From positions 1-6,540 of the forward strand of contig JAISJZ010000127.1 of assembly GCA_031261125.1 (NCBI GenBank): a stretch of DNA of 6,540 nucleotides, read 5' to 3'. The position numbers and the translations under genes are program-made. Under the pieces are notes generated by a model. It was given only the letters and a program-made list of their open reading frames with translations, was not told where the DNA came from and ran no database searches. How positions within the stretch are numbered: the stretch's first letter is position 1; every line of letters starts with the position of its first letter. Of this stretch, positions 1-6,464 are shown in pieces. The stretch is from Planctomycetaceae bacterium (GTDB lineage: Bacteria; Planctomycetota; Planctomycetia; Pirellulales; Thermoguttaceae).

Positions 1-88
1 TGCTTTTTCCGCGAAAGTTTAACACAATCATACTGTGCCGTTGTGGAATTAGCCCGTCGTAAGCATTGAATCATTTACAGAACGAGTC
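1..88. other. Upstream stretch of the HEPN/MNT pair, no confident element
   Basis: This stretch has no gene. An in-frame TGA at 68-70 closes the frame of the following gene, so the coding region cannot extend left of about 71. A promoter for the HEPN/MNT pair should lie here or further left, but no -35/-10 pair is convincing: CATACT at 29-34 has four of six -10 matches and no good -35 partner. A weak inverted repeat, CACA (23-26) and TGTG (34-37), surrounds that hexamer. It is too short to call an operator. Confidence 0.3.
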
Positions 89-502
89 GTGGAACAAAAA
101 CACGAAGAACCGCGCTGGAAACTTCGTTTTCAGAGTTTTCAGCAGTCGCTCATTGATTTTAAGCAGGCGTTGCAGCAGCCGGAGTATTCCGTGCTGGAAC
201 GTGCCGGCTTGATTCAGTTGTTTGAGGTTTCCTTTGAATTATCGTGGAAAGTTCTTAAAGATTATTTGGAATTTTTGGGACATCAGGCAAAGTCGCCGCG
301 GGAAACTATTCGGACAGCGTTTGAATTCGGTATCATCGAAGATGTTGACGCTTGGCTGGACGCACTGGAAACCCGCAACACGTTCACACATACCTACGGC
401 GGCGATATGATTACTGTTTCAGAACAGAAGATTAAAAAGGAATCAGCACCGCTGCTGTTAACCCTTGAAAAATATCTCATTGCCGTCCAAGATGACACCT
501 GA
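89..502 (+). CDS. HI0074-type HEPN protein (HepT-like, likely toxin / nucleotidyltransferase partner)
   Basis: This 137-residue protein belongs to the HI0074 'nucleotidyltransferase substrate binding' group of HEPN proteins, a small all-alpha fold. Family landmarks are visible in order: the helix with FELSWKVLKDYL (residues 49-60), SPRETIRTAFEFG (69-81), and the HEPN motif R96-N-T-F-T-H101-T-Y103, which fits RX4HXY exactly. In characterised HEPN/MNT pairs the Arg and His form a ribonuclease site, and the nearby Tyr is the residue AMPylated by the partner nucleotidyltransferase. Both therefore look functional here. The start is GTG at 89: an in-frame stop lies at 68-70, there is no Met before residue 107, and the length matches the family. 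No strong ribosome binding site is seen. The stop overlaps the nucleotidyltransferase gene, so the two are surely co-translated. Whether this pair is a toxin-antitoxin system or a housekeeping two-subunit nucleotidyltransferase cannot be decided from sequence. Confidence 0.9.
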   Translation: MEQKHEEPRWKLRFQSFQQSLIDFKQALQQPEYSVLERAGLIQLFEVSFELSWKVLKDYLEFLGHQAKSPRETIRTAFEFGIIEDVDAWLDALETRNTFTHTYGGDMITVSEQKIKKESAPLLLTLEKYLIAVQDDT

Positions 503-812
503 CGTTCCCGAAAAACTCAACGGCATCAGTGAAAAAGACCTCGCCGTTATTCTTTCGGTATTCCGCAAGTATTCCGAAGTGGAACGGGCGGTTTTGTTCG
601 GTTCGCGGGCAACCGGAAAACACAAACCCGCTTCCGACGCGGACTTCGCCCTGGAAGGACAAAATATCACTTTTCGGACGCTTTGCCGGTTAGCCGCCGA
701 TTTTGACGAATCGCCGCTGCCGTACCGCGTTGACCTCGTATTGCTTAACTCTTCCGTTGCGCCGGAATTGCTGGAACAAATTCACCGGTACGGAATCAAT
801 TTGTCCTTCTAA
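492..812 (+). CDS. Minimal nucleotidyltransferase (MntA-like, HI0073 type), partner of the HEPN protein
   Basis: This is a small DNA polymerase beta-like nucleotidyltransferase domain, 106 residues from the ATG at 492. The active-site signature is intact: G37-S38 of LFGSRATG, ten residues, then D49-A-D51 (SDADFAL), an exact GSX10DXD. A third acidic residue, D81, lies on the later strand (YRVDLVLL). Such minimal enzymes transfer AMP from ATP. In HepT/MntA pairs they modify the HEPN Tyr and so neutralise the ribonuclease. The ATG at 492 overlaps the end of the HEPN gene by 11 nt, which suggests translational coupling. An in-frame TTG at 465 would add nine residues and overlap by 38 nt. I prefer ATG, but neither has a clear ribosome binding site. 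The order is HEPN first, MNT second. The 3' end meets the convergent phosphatase gene within the same four bases. Confidence 0.88.
   Translation: MTPDVPEKLNGISEKDLAVILSVFRKYSEVERAVLFGSRATGKHKPASDADFALEGQNITFRTLCRLAADFDESPLPYRVDLVLLNSSVAPELLEQIHRYGINLSF
809..812. other. Convergent stop-codon overlap (CTAA)
   Basis: The four bases CTAA contain the TAA stop of the nucleotidyltransferase (+, 810-812) and the TAG stop of the phosphatase (-, read from 811 to 809). No spacer exists between the two genes, and no hairpin followed by a T-run is evident just beyond either stop. Each transcript must therefore end inside, or run antisense into, the other gene. Confidence 0.9.
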
Positions 813-2746
813 ACCATTTCCTCCGGCAAAAGACACCGTTTCAGCACCAGTACCGTTATATCGTCGCAATGCTGCCCGCTGTCGTAGTCATCAACGGCTT
901 TGAATATCGTATCCGTAATCCCGTAAACGCTCTTTTCCCTTGCGTCCGTAATCAGGGCTTCCAGCCGGGCTTCGCCGAGCATATCGTTGCCTGTCTCCTG
1001 CCGCGCTTCCGTTACGCCGTCCGTAAAAGACACCAACACGTCATTGGGTTCGATAAAAGCCGCCGCTTCTTTATATCGGGCTTGCTCAAAGGCGGCGGCA
1101 AACGGACCGGTCGGATTCAACATTTCCGTACTGCCGTCTTTGCGGACAATGTACGGCGGATTATGTCCCGCATTGACATACCGCAGTTCGCCGGTTACGA
1201 CATTATAAACAGCAAGGAACACCGTAACAAACATATTGTCGTCGTTGTCTTTCGATAAGACGCTGTTCGTTTTTTCAATAATATCTTTCGGCGATGCGCC
1301 CCGCACGGAAAAGTTGCGGATGACCGTCCGCGAAACCGCCATAAACATCGCCGCCGGAATACCGTGTCCCGAAACGTCGGCAATGACCAGCACTAACAGA
1401 TTCTCTTCGATAAAGAAGAAGTCGTAAAAGTCGCCGGCGATGTACGTTGCCGGTTCGTTCTTCGCGTACAAATCAAACTCCGGCCGGTGCGGAAATGCCG
1501 GAAATGTCCGCGGCAAAAGCGATGTCTGAATCTGCCGGGCAACCCGCAGTTCTTCTTCGATTGCCTTCCGTGCCAAAGTGTCCTTCATCCGGTTGTCAAT
1601 GTTCGATTTCAATTCCACCGCCATCCGGTCAAACGCTTCGGCAATGTCGCCGAATTCATCGTTCGGACGTTTGCTATAAACCTTGGCGTACAAATTGCCG
1701 GCGGATAACTCTTTTGTAAAATCCGACAGATGTTTCAAAAATCCGGTTAGATTGAACGATACCACACTGATTGTACCGACAATGAGCAGCAGTCCGAAAA
1801 GAAAAAAAACGACACGCCGGTACAGTTGAGCATAGACCGGTTTAAGAATTTCGGCTTCGTCCGTTGCGCCGAGCAGCGTCCAGCCGGTTTGCCGCACCGG
1901 TACGGAAACGGCCCAAATCGGATTTTTATTGTTCCAGAATCCGTCCTTCGGCAACTTGTTCTTTGCGGCTTCAAACCGGGTTATCTCCGCTTCGCCTTTC
2001 AAGACCCGATGTCCCCAATCAATGAATTCCTTCCGCCCGTACCATTCCGCCAAACTGAACAGCGACTCGCCCATTTTCAATTCGGAGTGTTTATCGGTGA
2101 TAATGGCTCCGGTCGAAGAAATCAAAGCAACTTGCGAATGTTCCATTACATCCGCTTGCGTAATTTCCTGAATCTTATCGAGGATAATATCAGCAACGAC
2201 AACTCCCTGCACCTTGTCCTTATGAAAAACCGGAAGGGCAAGCGAACAAATCGGAATCGGTCGGGGTGAAAAATTGATGTACGGTTCTGCCCAGAAATCC
2301 TTCCGGGTGTAATAAGGAATCATATAGACCGGTCGGGAATAATCATATTCTTTAATTTCCTGCGTTTGAATGACGTTTTTCTCATTGCGGAACGTATAGA
2401 GAACCCGGTACGGTTTTTCGATGTCCGGTGCATATCCGAAGAACAGTCCGACGTACTGCGGATTTTTTTCGAGATAGCCGCGGAACAGCGGTTCAATGTC
2501 TTTCGTTCCGGCATCGGGATTTTCCGTGAGGTAAATACGCAAAAGTTCTGCACCGGCGGCGATTTTTCCGAATTCCGTTTCGAGCCGCGCCGCCCGGCGT
2601 TCCGCGGAATGTTTGATGAGCAGTTTGGTACTATTGATTGTCGTTTGAACCTGATTCCGCGTTTCCAAAACGGCAACGATACCGTAGATGAGCGTCAGCG
2701 GCAGGAGAATTCCGATAAGCAGTTTGGAGCGAACAGAGCGGAACAT
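809..2746 (-). CDS. Membrane sensor serine phosphatase: Cache, HAMP, SpoIIE/PP2C (RsbU-like)
   Basis: This 645-residue protein is an inner-membrane receptor whose cytoplasmic output is a PPM/PP2C-type phosphatase of the SpoIIE/RsbU group. Domains in order: transmembrane helix about 8-27; extracytoplasmic Cache-like sensor about 30-305, including the PYYTRKDFWAEPYINFSPRP stretch (144-163); second transmembrane helix about 310-332; HAMP about 333-385; a helical linker (EEELRVARQIQTSLLP, 397-412) typical of RsbU-like proteins; and the phosphatase about 420-637. The metal-binding acidic residues are all present: D439 in GDFYD, D457 in ADVSGHG, D576 in FTDGVTE, and D628-D629 in QHCDDIT. NAGHNPPYI (525-533) is also conserved. 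Known relatives dephosphorylate STAS-type anti-sigma-factor antagonists in partner-switching pathways. No such partner lies in this window, so the target is unknown. The start is ATG at 2746, without a Shine-Dalgarno site. A strong promoter lies about 160 bp upstream. Confidence 0.93.
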   Translation of the reverse strand: MFRSVRSKLLIGILLPLTLIYGIVAVLETRNQVQTTINSTKLLIKHSAERRAARLETEFGKIAAGAELLRIYLTENPDAGTKDIEPLFRGYLEKNPQYVGLFFGYAPDIEKPYRVLYTFRNEKNVIQTQEIKEYDYSRPVYMIPYYTRKDFWAEPYINFSPRPIPICSLALPVFHKDKVQGVVVADIILDKIQEITQADVMEHSQVALISSTGAIITDKHSELKMGESLFSLAEWYGRKEFIDWGHRVLKGEAEITRFEAAKNKLPKDGFWNNKNPIWAVSVPVRQTGWTLLGATDEAEILKPVYAQLYRRVVFFLFGLLLIVGTISVVSFNLTGFLKHLSDFTKELSAGNLYAKVYSKRPNDEFGDIAEAFDRMAVELKSNIDNRMKDTLARKAIEEELRVARQIQTSLLPRTFPAFPHRPEFDLYAKNEPATYIAGDFYDFFFIEENLLVLVIADVSGHGIPAAMFMAVSRTVIRNFSVRGASPKDIIEKTNSVLSKDNDDNMFVTVFLAVYNVVTGELRYVNAGHNPPYIVRKDGSTEMLNPTGPFAAAFEQARYKEAAAFIEPNDVLVSFTDGVTEARQETGNDMLGEARLEALITDAREKSVYGITDTIFKAVDDYDSGQHCDDITVLVLKRCLLPEEMV

Positions 2747-2780
2747 ATAAGCCGCGGCACAACCGCAGAGTTAAGGGGAC

Positions 2781-2875
2781 TTCTAAAACCTGTTTTTTAC
2801 CGTAGAAAAAGAAGGAAATAAAGAGTTTTTTTCTTTCTTCTCTTCTTGTCCGGGAGGTCTTTAAGGTTTTTAGAA
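2781..2875 (-). promoter_or_regulatory. Structured 5' leader of the phosphatase mRNA (inverted repeat enclosing a purine/pyrimidine hairpin)
   Basis: The leader between the promoter and the phosphatase start contains an outer inverted repeat: TTCTAAAACCT (2781-2791) against AGGTTTTTAGAA (2864-2875), 11 pairs with one bulged base. It encloses a purine-rich arm (2809-2822) that pairs with a pyrimidine-rich arm (2826-2839) around the triplet GAG. A competing local hairpin, AAGGTT (2863-2868) with AACCTT (2874-2879), uses the same bases as one outer arm, so the two folds exclude each other. This suggests an RNA switch, but the stems are AT-rich and weak. No known riboswitch class is recognised. 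The minor alternative is a decayed miniature inverted-repeat element, though no target-site duplication is seen. Confidence 0.35.
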
Positions 2876-2905
2876 CCTTCGTTAATGAAAACGGGTCGGT
2901 GTTCC

Positions 2906-2934
2906 ATTCTAATTAACGGAAAGAGAGATGTCAA
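2906..2934 (-). promoter_or_regulatory. Sigma-70-type promoter for the sensor phosphatase
   Basis: Reading the minus strand, a perfect -35 TTGACA (2934-2929) is followed after exactly 17 bp by TAGAAT (2911-2906), five of six matches to the -10 consensus. Transcription should begin near 2899, giving a leader of about 150 nt before the ATG at 2746. The -35 box lies only five bases beyond the stop of the upstream secreted-protein gene (2940-2942), so no terminator separates them. The phosphatase may be transcribed both from here and by read-through from the protease operon. Confidence 0.7.
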
Positions 2935-2939
2935 CAGGA

Positions 2940-4883
2940 CTACTTCTCAACGAGGGCAACAGCAAACCAGCCGTCTTGGATTCGGCACTGCCCCGCCGTC
3001 AGAGCGGTGAACCGCGGGTCGGTTTCAAGCAACTTTACCGATAACGGAAACGTTTTATTTGCCGAAAAAATCACGCCGAACGCTGCCCGCAGCGGAATCT
3101 GTGAACGACGCTGCGCATTGACCAAACTGATATATTTGTCCCGCTCTAATACCAACAAACCGTCTTCTTGTTTTACCGGCAGATACCGGACATTTACCGT
3201 GAAATCCCGATGCGTTTGTCCTGCCAGCCGTAGCGATTTAACGTTCAGTGTAATGCTGACCGCTCTATCCGTGAACCGAATCACCAACGGATTATCTTCG
3301 GCAAAACCGATTTCGACATCATCGTTTTCGCCCGGTTCCGCTAACGCCGGTCGGTTAAACTTTTCCGCCAATTCTTTCCGCAGTTCTCCGACGGCTGCCT
3401 TTTTTCCTTCGAGTCCCAACTTGCCGGCGAGCATATTCAGCACGGACTCGTGAATCTTCACATCGGCGAACGAACCGGACGGCGTTTCAGGACACGGCGT
3501 ACTGCCGCACAGCGTATCTTGTCCCTGCACGGTCCACGATGTTAAAAGCCAATCGTCCTGTGTTGCCGAATGTCTCGGTTCAAACGTCAAACCGAACCGC
3601 TCCTCCGCCGTTTGCGAAAATTCCTGAAACTTCCGGTTAAACTGCAAAAACGTTTCTTCCGTTTCCTGTTCAATTCTTGCCCGAACCTGACGGCGCATTT
3701 TCAACTGCGTTTCTGCTTTTGCATCGCTCTGCCGTTCTTCGTATTGGTTCAGTACAATGCTGCGCACCATTCCCGACAACAGCGGCACCCTGTCGAAATT
3801 CGTTTTGATGTTCGTTAAGTCAACCCGGTTTTTCGGAATTTTCACTTCGCACGGCGATAATTGGAAACCCTCACGGGTCAACTCAATTTTCCGATGCGCT
3901 TCGTACTCGGCTTGTCCGCGGTTGAACAGCGTCGTTGCAAACGCGCTTGCCCTCGATGCGGTCTGAATGTTGCCGGATACGTCCAGCGACAGCAGCAACC
4001 GCTGTTCGTCCGGGATAAGGGTCATTTTCACTTCTGAATTGGTATAACGCCGACCGACGACGGGCTGTCCCTGTATCGTTTCCCGGAACCGTGCCGCCTC
4101 CGGTTCCTGCACCGGCAAAAGATGATTCAACAGCACTTCGGAAATGTAAATCTTTACGTTCGCGCCGCCGTACAAGTCCAGCGTCCGTTTGCCGAAATCC
4201 CGATACGCTGCGGTACAGGAAAACGACATTCGGGATGCCAAACGGAACAGCGTCGCCATATCCGTCATTCCGCCGGTCAATTCGTACTGCTCAACGGCAT
4301 TTAATAAGCAGTCCGCCGAAACGGTATCTGCCGTCCAATTCTGCAACTCTTCTTTCCAACCGGCAAGAGCCGATGAACTTAAATACTCTGCTTGGGCATC
4401 GGACAACTTTGGACTGTTCAGCCGGGACAGAACGGCGTTTGCCCGGTCGCAAAATGCCGTCAATTCATTCAGCGGTATGAGTGAAACCGTTGCCGAAACG
4501 CGGCGGATAGGTGAACCGATGCTTTTTTCACACGCTTCCAATTCTGTCAGGAACGACTGCGTGTCAAGATACCCGCACCACAATGAACCGATATTTTTGC
4601 CGGAGCGGTGAAAAAAAACTTCGGCTTCGCGCGTCCGTTCTTTTAAGCGGCGGACATCGGAAACGTCTTTGGTGAAATGCCGGGACAGCGGCACCGCCGG
4701 TGCCGATTTTGCCCGACCTGCCAGTTCCCGCAAAAGAACGTGCTGTTCCGGCACGGAGGGAAAATGAGCGGAGGCAATTTGTACCGATACCGGCGCACCA
4801 ACCCGTTCCGGTTCCGCAGCGCACAGCAACCCGGTACAAAACAAAAATCCTGTTAGCAATCCAACTCTAACGGGAAAAGACAT
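2940..4883 (-). CDS. Secreted protein of unknown function, co-transcribed with the HtrA protease
   Basis: I do not recognise the family. The 647-residue product starts with a clear signal peptide (residues 1-23; hydrophobic core 7-20, probable cleavage after LLCAA). It should therefore act outside the cytoplasmic membrane. Residues about 60-235 look mainly helical. Two later segments resemble each other: one beginning NVKIYISEVLLNHLL (242-256), the other DVKIHESVLNMLAGKL (474-489). Each is followed by alternating hydrophobic, strand-like sequence (about 284-350 and 523-585). A charged helical stretch (about 388-430) lies between them. The mature part has nine Cys. No catalytic motif is evident. 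The pattern could fit a duplicated amphipathic beta domain of the lipid-binding kind, but that is a guess. The ATG overlaps the protease stop in TAATG, so translation is probably coupled, and the product may be a partner, adaptor or substrate of HtrA. No separate promoter is seen. Confidence 0.8.
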   Translation of the reverse strand: MSFPVRVGLLTGFLFCTGLLCAAEPERVGAPVSVQIASAHFPSVPEQHVLLRELAGRAKSAPAVPLSRHFTKDVSDVRRLKERTREAEVFFHRSGKNIGSLWCGYLDTQSFLTELEACEKSIGSPIRRVSATVSLIPLNELTAFCDRANAVLSRLNSPKLSDAQAEYLSSSALAGWKEELQNWTADTVSADCLLNAVEQYELTGGMTDMATLFRLASRMSFSCTAAYRDFGKRTLDLYGGANVKIYISEVLLNHLLPVQEPEAARFRETIQGQPVVGRRYTNSEVKMTLIPDEQRLLLSLDVSGNIQTASRASAFATTLFNRGQAEYEAHRKIELTREGFQLSPCEVKIPKNRVDLTNIKTNFDRVPLLSGMVRSIVLNQYEERQSDAKAETQLKMRRQVRARIEQETEETFLQFNRKFQEFSQTAEERFGLTFEPRHSATQDDWLLTSWTVQGQDTLCGSTPCPETPSGSFADVKIHESVLNMLAGKLGLEGKKAAVGELRKELAEKFNRPALAEPGENDDVEIGFAEDNPLVIRFTDRAVSITLNVKSLRLAGQTHRDFTVNVRYLPVKQEDGLLVLERDKYISLVNAQRRSQIPLRAAFGVIFSANKTFPLSVKLLETDPRFTALTAGQCRIQDGWFAVALVEK

Positions 4884-6367
4884 TATTTTAACGGCAGTTC
4901 GGTGAAATACGGCGTGTTGTCGCGGAACAGCAGAAGTTTCACTTTGCCGTCCGGCGTTCTAATGTTTTGCCAATTTTTGGCAATATAACGGACATCGTTT
5001 TCTGATGTAGTAACCCATTCGTGAATCCCGACAATCACGTCGCCTTGCATAACACCGGCTTCGGACATCTGACTGCCGTCCTTGACTTCTTTGACAGCAA
5101 CGCCGCCGTGCGGACGCTCGGTAAGAAATTGGGAGAATTTACGGCGGTATTCGTCCTTCGGCACCGGTGTATAACGGATGCCCAGCGTGTCCCAAACGAG
5201 TTCGTCGAGCGGCGATGTTTTCAACGACGACACTTTGAACGGCGACGCAACTTTCGGGGTAACGTCTGCCGTTTTCATTTGCCGGTTCTGCGATAATACT
5301 TGTCTTGTTCCCTTCGGCGACCCCATCGCGACAGCAACATCCCGCGTTTCGGAATCCCGCGATACGGAAAAGGATAAGTCGTCTTTTTCCTGAACGTCCA
5401 GCAACGCCCGCGAAAAATCGAGGACATTGCCGACGGAGTATTTACCGATTTGACGAATGACATCGCCGGTTCGGATTCCCGATTCGGCAGCGGCACTGCC
5501 GCTTTCAACGGATTGCACGACCACGGCGTAACGTTCGCCGCTCGGCTTGGCGTTTTCGCTTGTCTTTTCACCGCTTTCGCTGTCGGTTTGTTCTACTTTT
5601 AAGCCGTGCGAAACGGACTGATGAGCAATTTCGCCGAGCAGTTTTGCGGCAACCCGGACAACTTGATTGACTGGGATAGCAAACGCAATACCGGTTGCCC
5701 CTTGCCGAATCGCCGCATTGATACCGACCATTTCGCCGTCAATGTTAACCAGCGGACCGCCGGAGTTGCCCGGATTGATTTCCGTGTTCGTTTGAATGGC
5801 ATCCCGATAAACCAGCGTATCGTTGACTTCAACTTCCCGTCCGATACCGCTGATTCTGCCGTCAGTCAGAGAAAAATCGTAACCGAACGGGTTGCCGATT
5901 GCCAAACAATTTTCGCCCGGCATCAGGTCGTCGGAACGTCCGAGCGTGATGGTTTTCAACGGTTTACGGGCATTGATTTTAATGATTGCCAAATCGGTAT
6001 CCGGGTCGCGGGCAACAAGTTCGGCGTAGTATTGCGTTCGGTCGAAGGTGCTGACTTGAATTTTTCGGATGCCTTCGACGACGTGAAAATTCGTGATGAT
6101 GTAGCCGCGCTCATCAATGATGATACCGGTTCCCATTCCGTTGTACGCTTTAACGGCTTCCCGGCTGGACGAATTGGCGGACTCGTCGATTTTATCGCCT
6201 TGGATACAGACGACCGCGTCCCGGTTCTTTTCGTATGCTTTTACTGCCCAATTTATGCGGGACTCTGCGGCGCAAAGGGTACCGGCGATAACCATCAGGA
6301 CAACAGCGGCACAAACGGCTGCAATTTTTCGTGCGGTCAACTTTCTGCCGGGGCGGTGAAAAGACAT
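4883..6367 (-). CDS. htrA: HtrA/Deg-family periplasmic serine protease with two PDZ domains
   Basis: This 494-residue exported trypsin-like protease degrades or refolds damaged envelope proteins. The start is ATG at 6367, giving a normal signal peptide: basic MSFHRPGRKLTARK, a hydrophobic core, then LCAA and cleavage near residue 34. An in-frame TTG at 6469 would add 34 hydrophilic residues ahead of the signal and would place the start upstream of the likely promoter, so it is rejected. The catalytic triad is intact: H95 (TNFHVVEG), D125 (DPDTDLAII) and S202 (NPGNSGGPL). The first PDZ domain is about 255-350, after a hydrophilic linker. The second, about 393-494, contains GGVAVKEV, AGVMQGDVIVGIHEW and a C-terminal strand. 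It is divergent and looks like the type I recall from planctomycete HtrA proteins. The LCAA cleavage region has no proper lipobox. The stop overlaps the next gene by one base. A promoter and palindrome lie just upstream. Confidence 0.95.
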   Translation of the reverse strand: MSFHRPGRKLTARKIAAVCAAVVLMVIAGTLCAAESRINWAVKAYEKNRDAVVCIQGDKIDESANSSSREAVKAYNGMGTGIIIDERGYIITNFHVVEGIRKIQVSTFDRTQYYAELVARDPDTDLAIIKINARKPLKTITLGRSDDLMPGENCLAIGNPFGYDFSLTDGRISGIGREVEVNDTLVYRDAIQTNTEINPGNSGGPLVNIDGEMVGINAAIRQGATGIAFAIPVNQVVRVAAKLLGEIAHQSVSHGLKVEQTDSESGEKTSENAKPSGERYAVVVQSVESGSAAAESGIRTGDVIRQIGKYSVGNVLDFSRALLDVQEKDDLSFSVSRDSETRDVAVAMGSPKGTRQVLSQNRQMKTADVTPKVASPFKVSSLKTSPLDELVWDTLGIRYTPVPKDEYRRKFSQFLTERPHGGVAVKEVKDGSQMSEAGVMQGDVIVGIHEWVTTSENDVRYIAKNWQNIRTPDGKVKLLLFRDNTPYFTELPLK

Positions 6368-6422
6368 TGTACTGTTTTGCGGGTTCCGGGAAACATACTT
6401 ACTGTCTTTTTCGGCGAAGGGG

Positions 6423-6439
6423 TTATCAACCCTTGATAA
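6423..6439. repeat. Palindrome TTATCAA-CCC-TTGATAA, candidate operator of htrA
   Basis: A perfect 7 bp inverted repeat with a 3 bp centre spans 6423-6439. It overlaps the predicted htrA -10 element (6436-6441) and the expected transcription start near 6429. A regulator bound here would block initiation. At the RNA level it could also form a weak 5' hairpin. No regulator gene is visible in the window. Perfect 14-of-14 symmetry in a promoter is unlikely to be accidental, but it is a single instance. Confidence 0.45.
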
Positions 6440-6464
6440 TAACAGGTTTAATCGAAAATGTTTA
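6436..6464 (-). promoter_or_regulatory. Candidate extended -10 promoter for the htrA operon
   Basis: On the minus strand TAAACA (6464-6459, four of six -35 matches) is followed after 17 bp by TATTAT (6441-6436, five of six -10 matches). The -10 is preceded by TG at 6444-6443, which gives an extended -10 (TGnTATTAT). Initiation near 6429 leaves a leader of about 60 nt before the ATG at 6367. This agrees with the choice of the signal-peptide start over the TTG at 6469. Confidence 0.5.

Noticed and set aside
23..37. CACA/TGTG inverted repeat upstream of the HEPN gene, possible autoregulatory site
   Set aside because: There are only four pairs, with no flanking extension and no confident promoter around it. 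This is expected by chance.
2804..2844. Purine/pyrimidine hairpin as an intrinsic terminator for the secreted-protein gene
   Set aside because: The stem is almost entirely A:T with mismatches on the transcribed strand, and it lies downstream of the phosphatase promoter. It would stop the phosphatase transcript too.
4798..4830. Lipobox at the LCAA signal ends of the secreted protein and of HtrA
   Set aside because: The residue before Cys is Leu in both, not Gly or Ala, and AxA-like cleavage after CAA fits better. Ordinary signal peptidase I processing is more likely.
783..4835. Recurrent CCGGTAC/ACCGGT strings scattered through the genes
   Set aside because: They fall in different reading phases with no spacing rule and are explained by codon choice in a CCGG-rich genome. 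They are not a repeat family.
5606..6436. Open frame of 276 codons on the plus strand, antisense to htrA
   Set aside because: It mirrors the well-supported protease in codon-phase shadow, has no recognisable domain, and covers the promoter region of htrA. The other plus-strand frames under the phosphatase and the secreted protein are rejected for the same reason.
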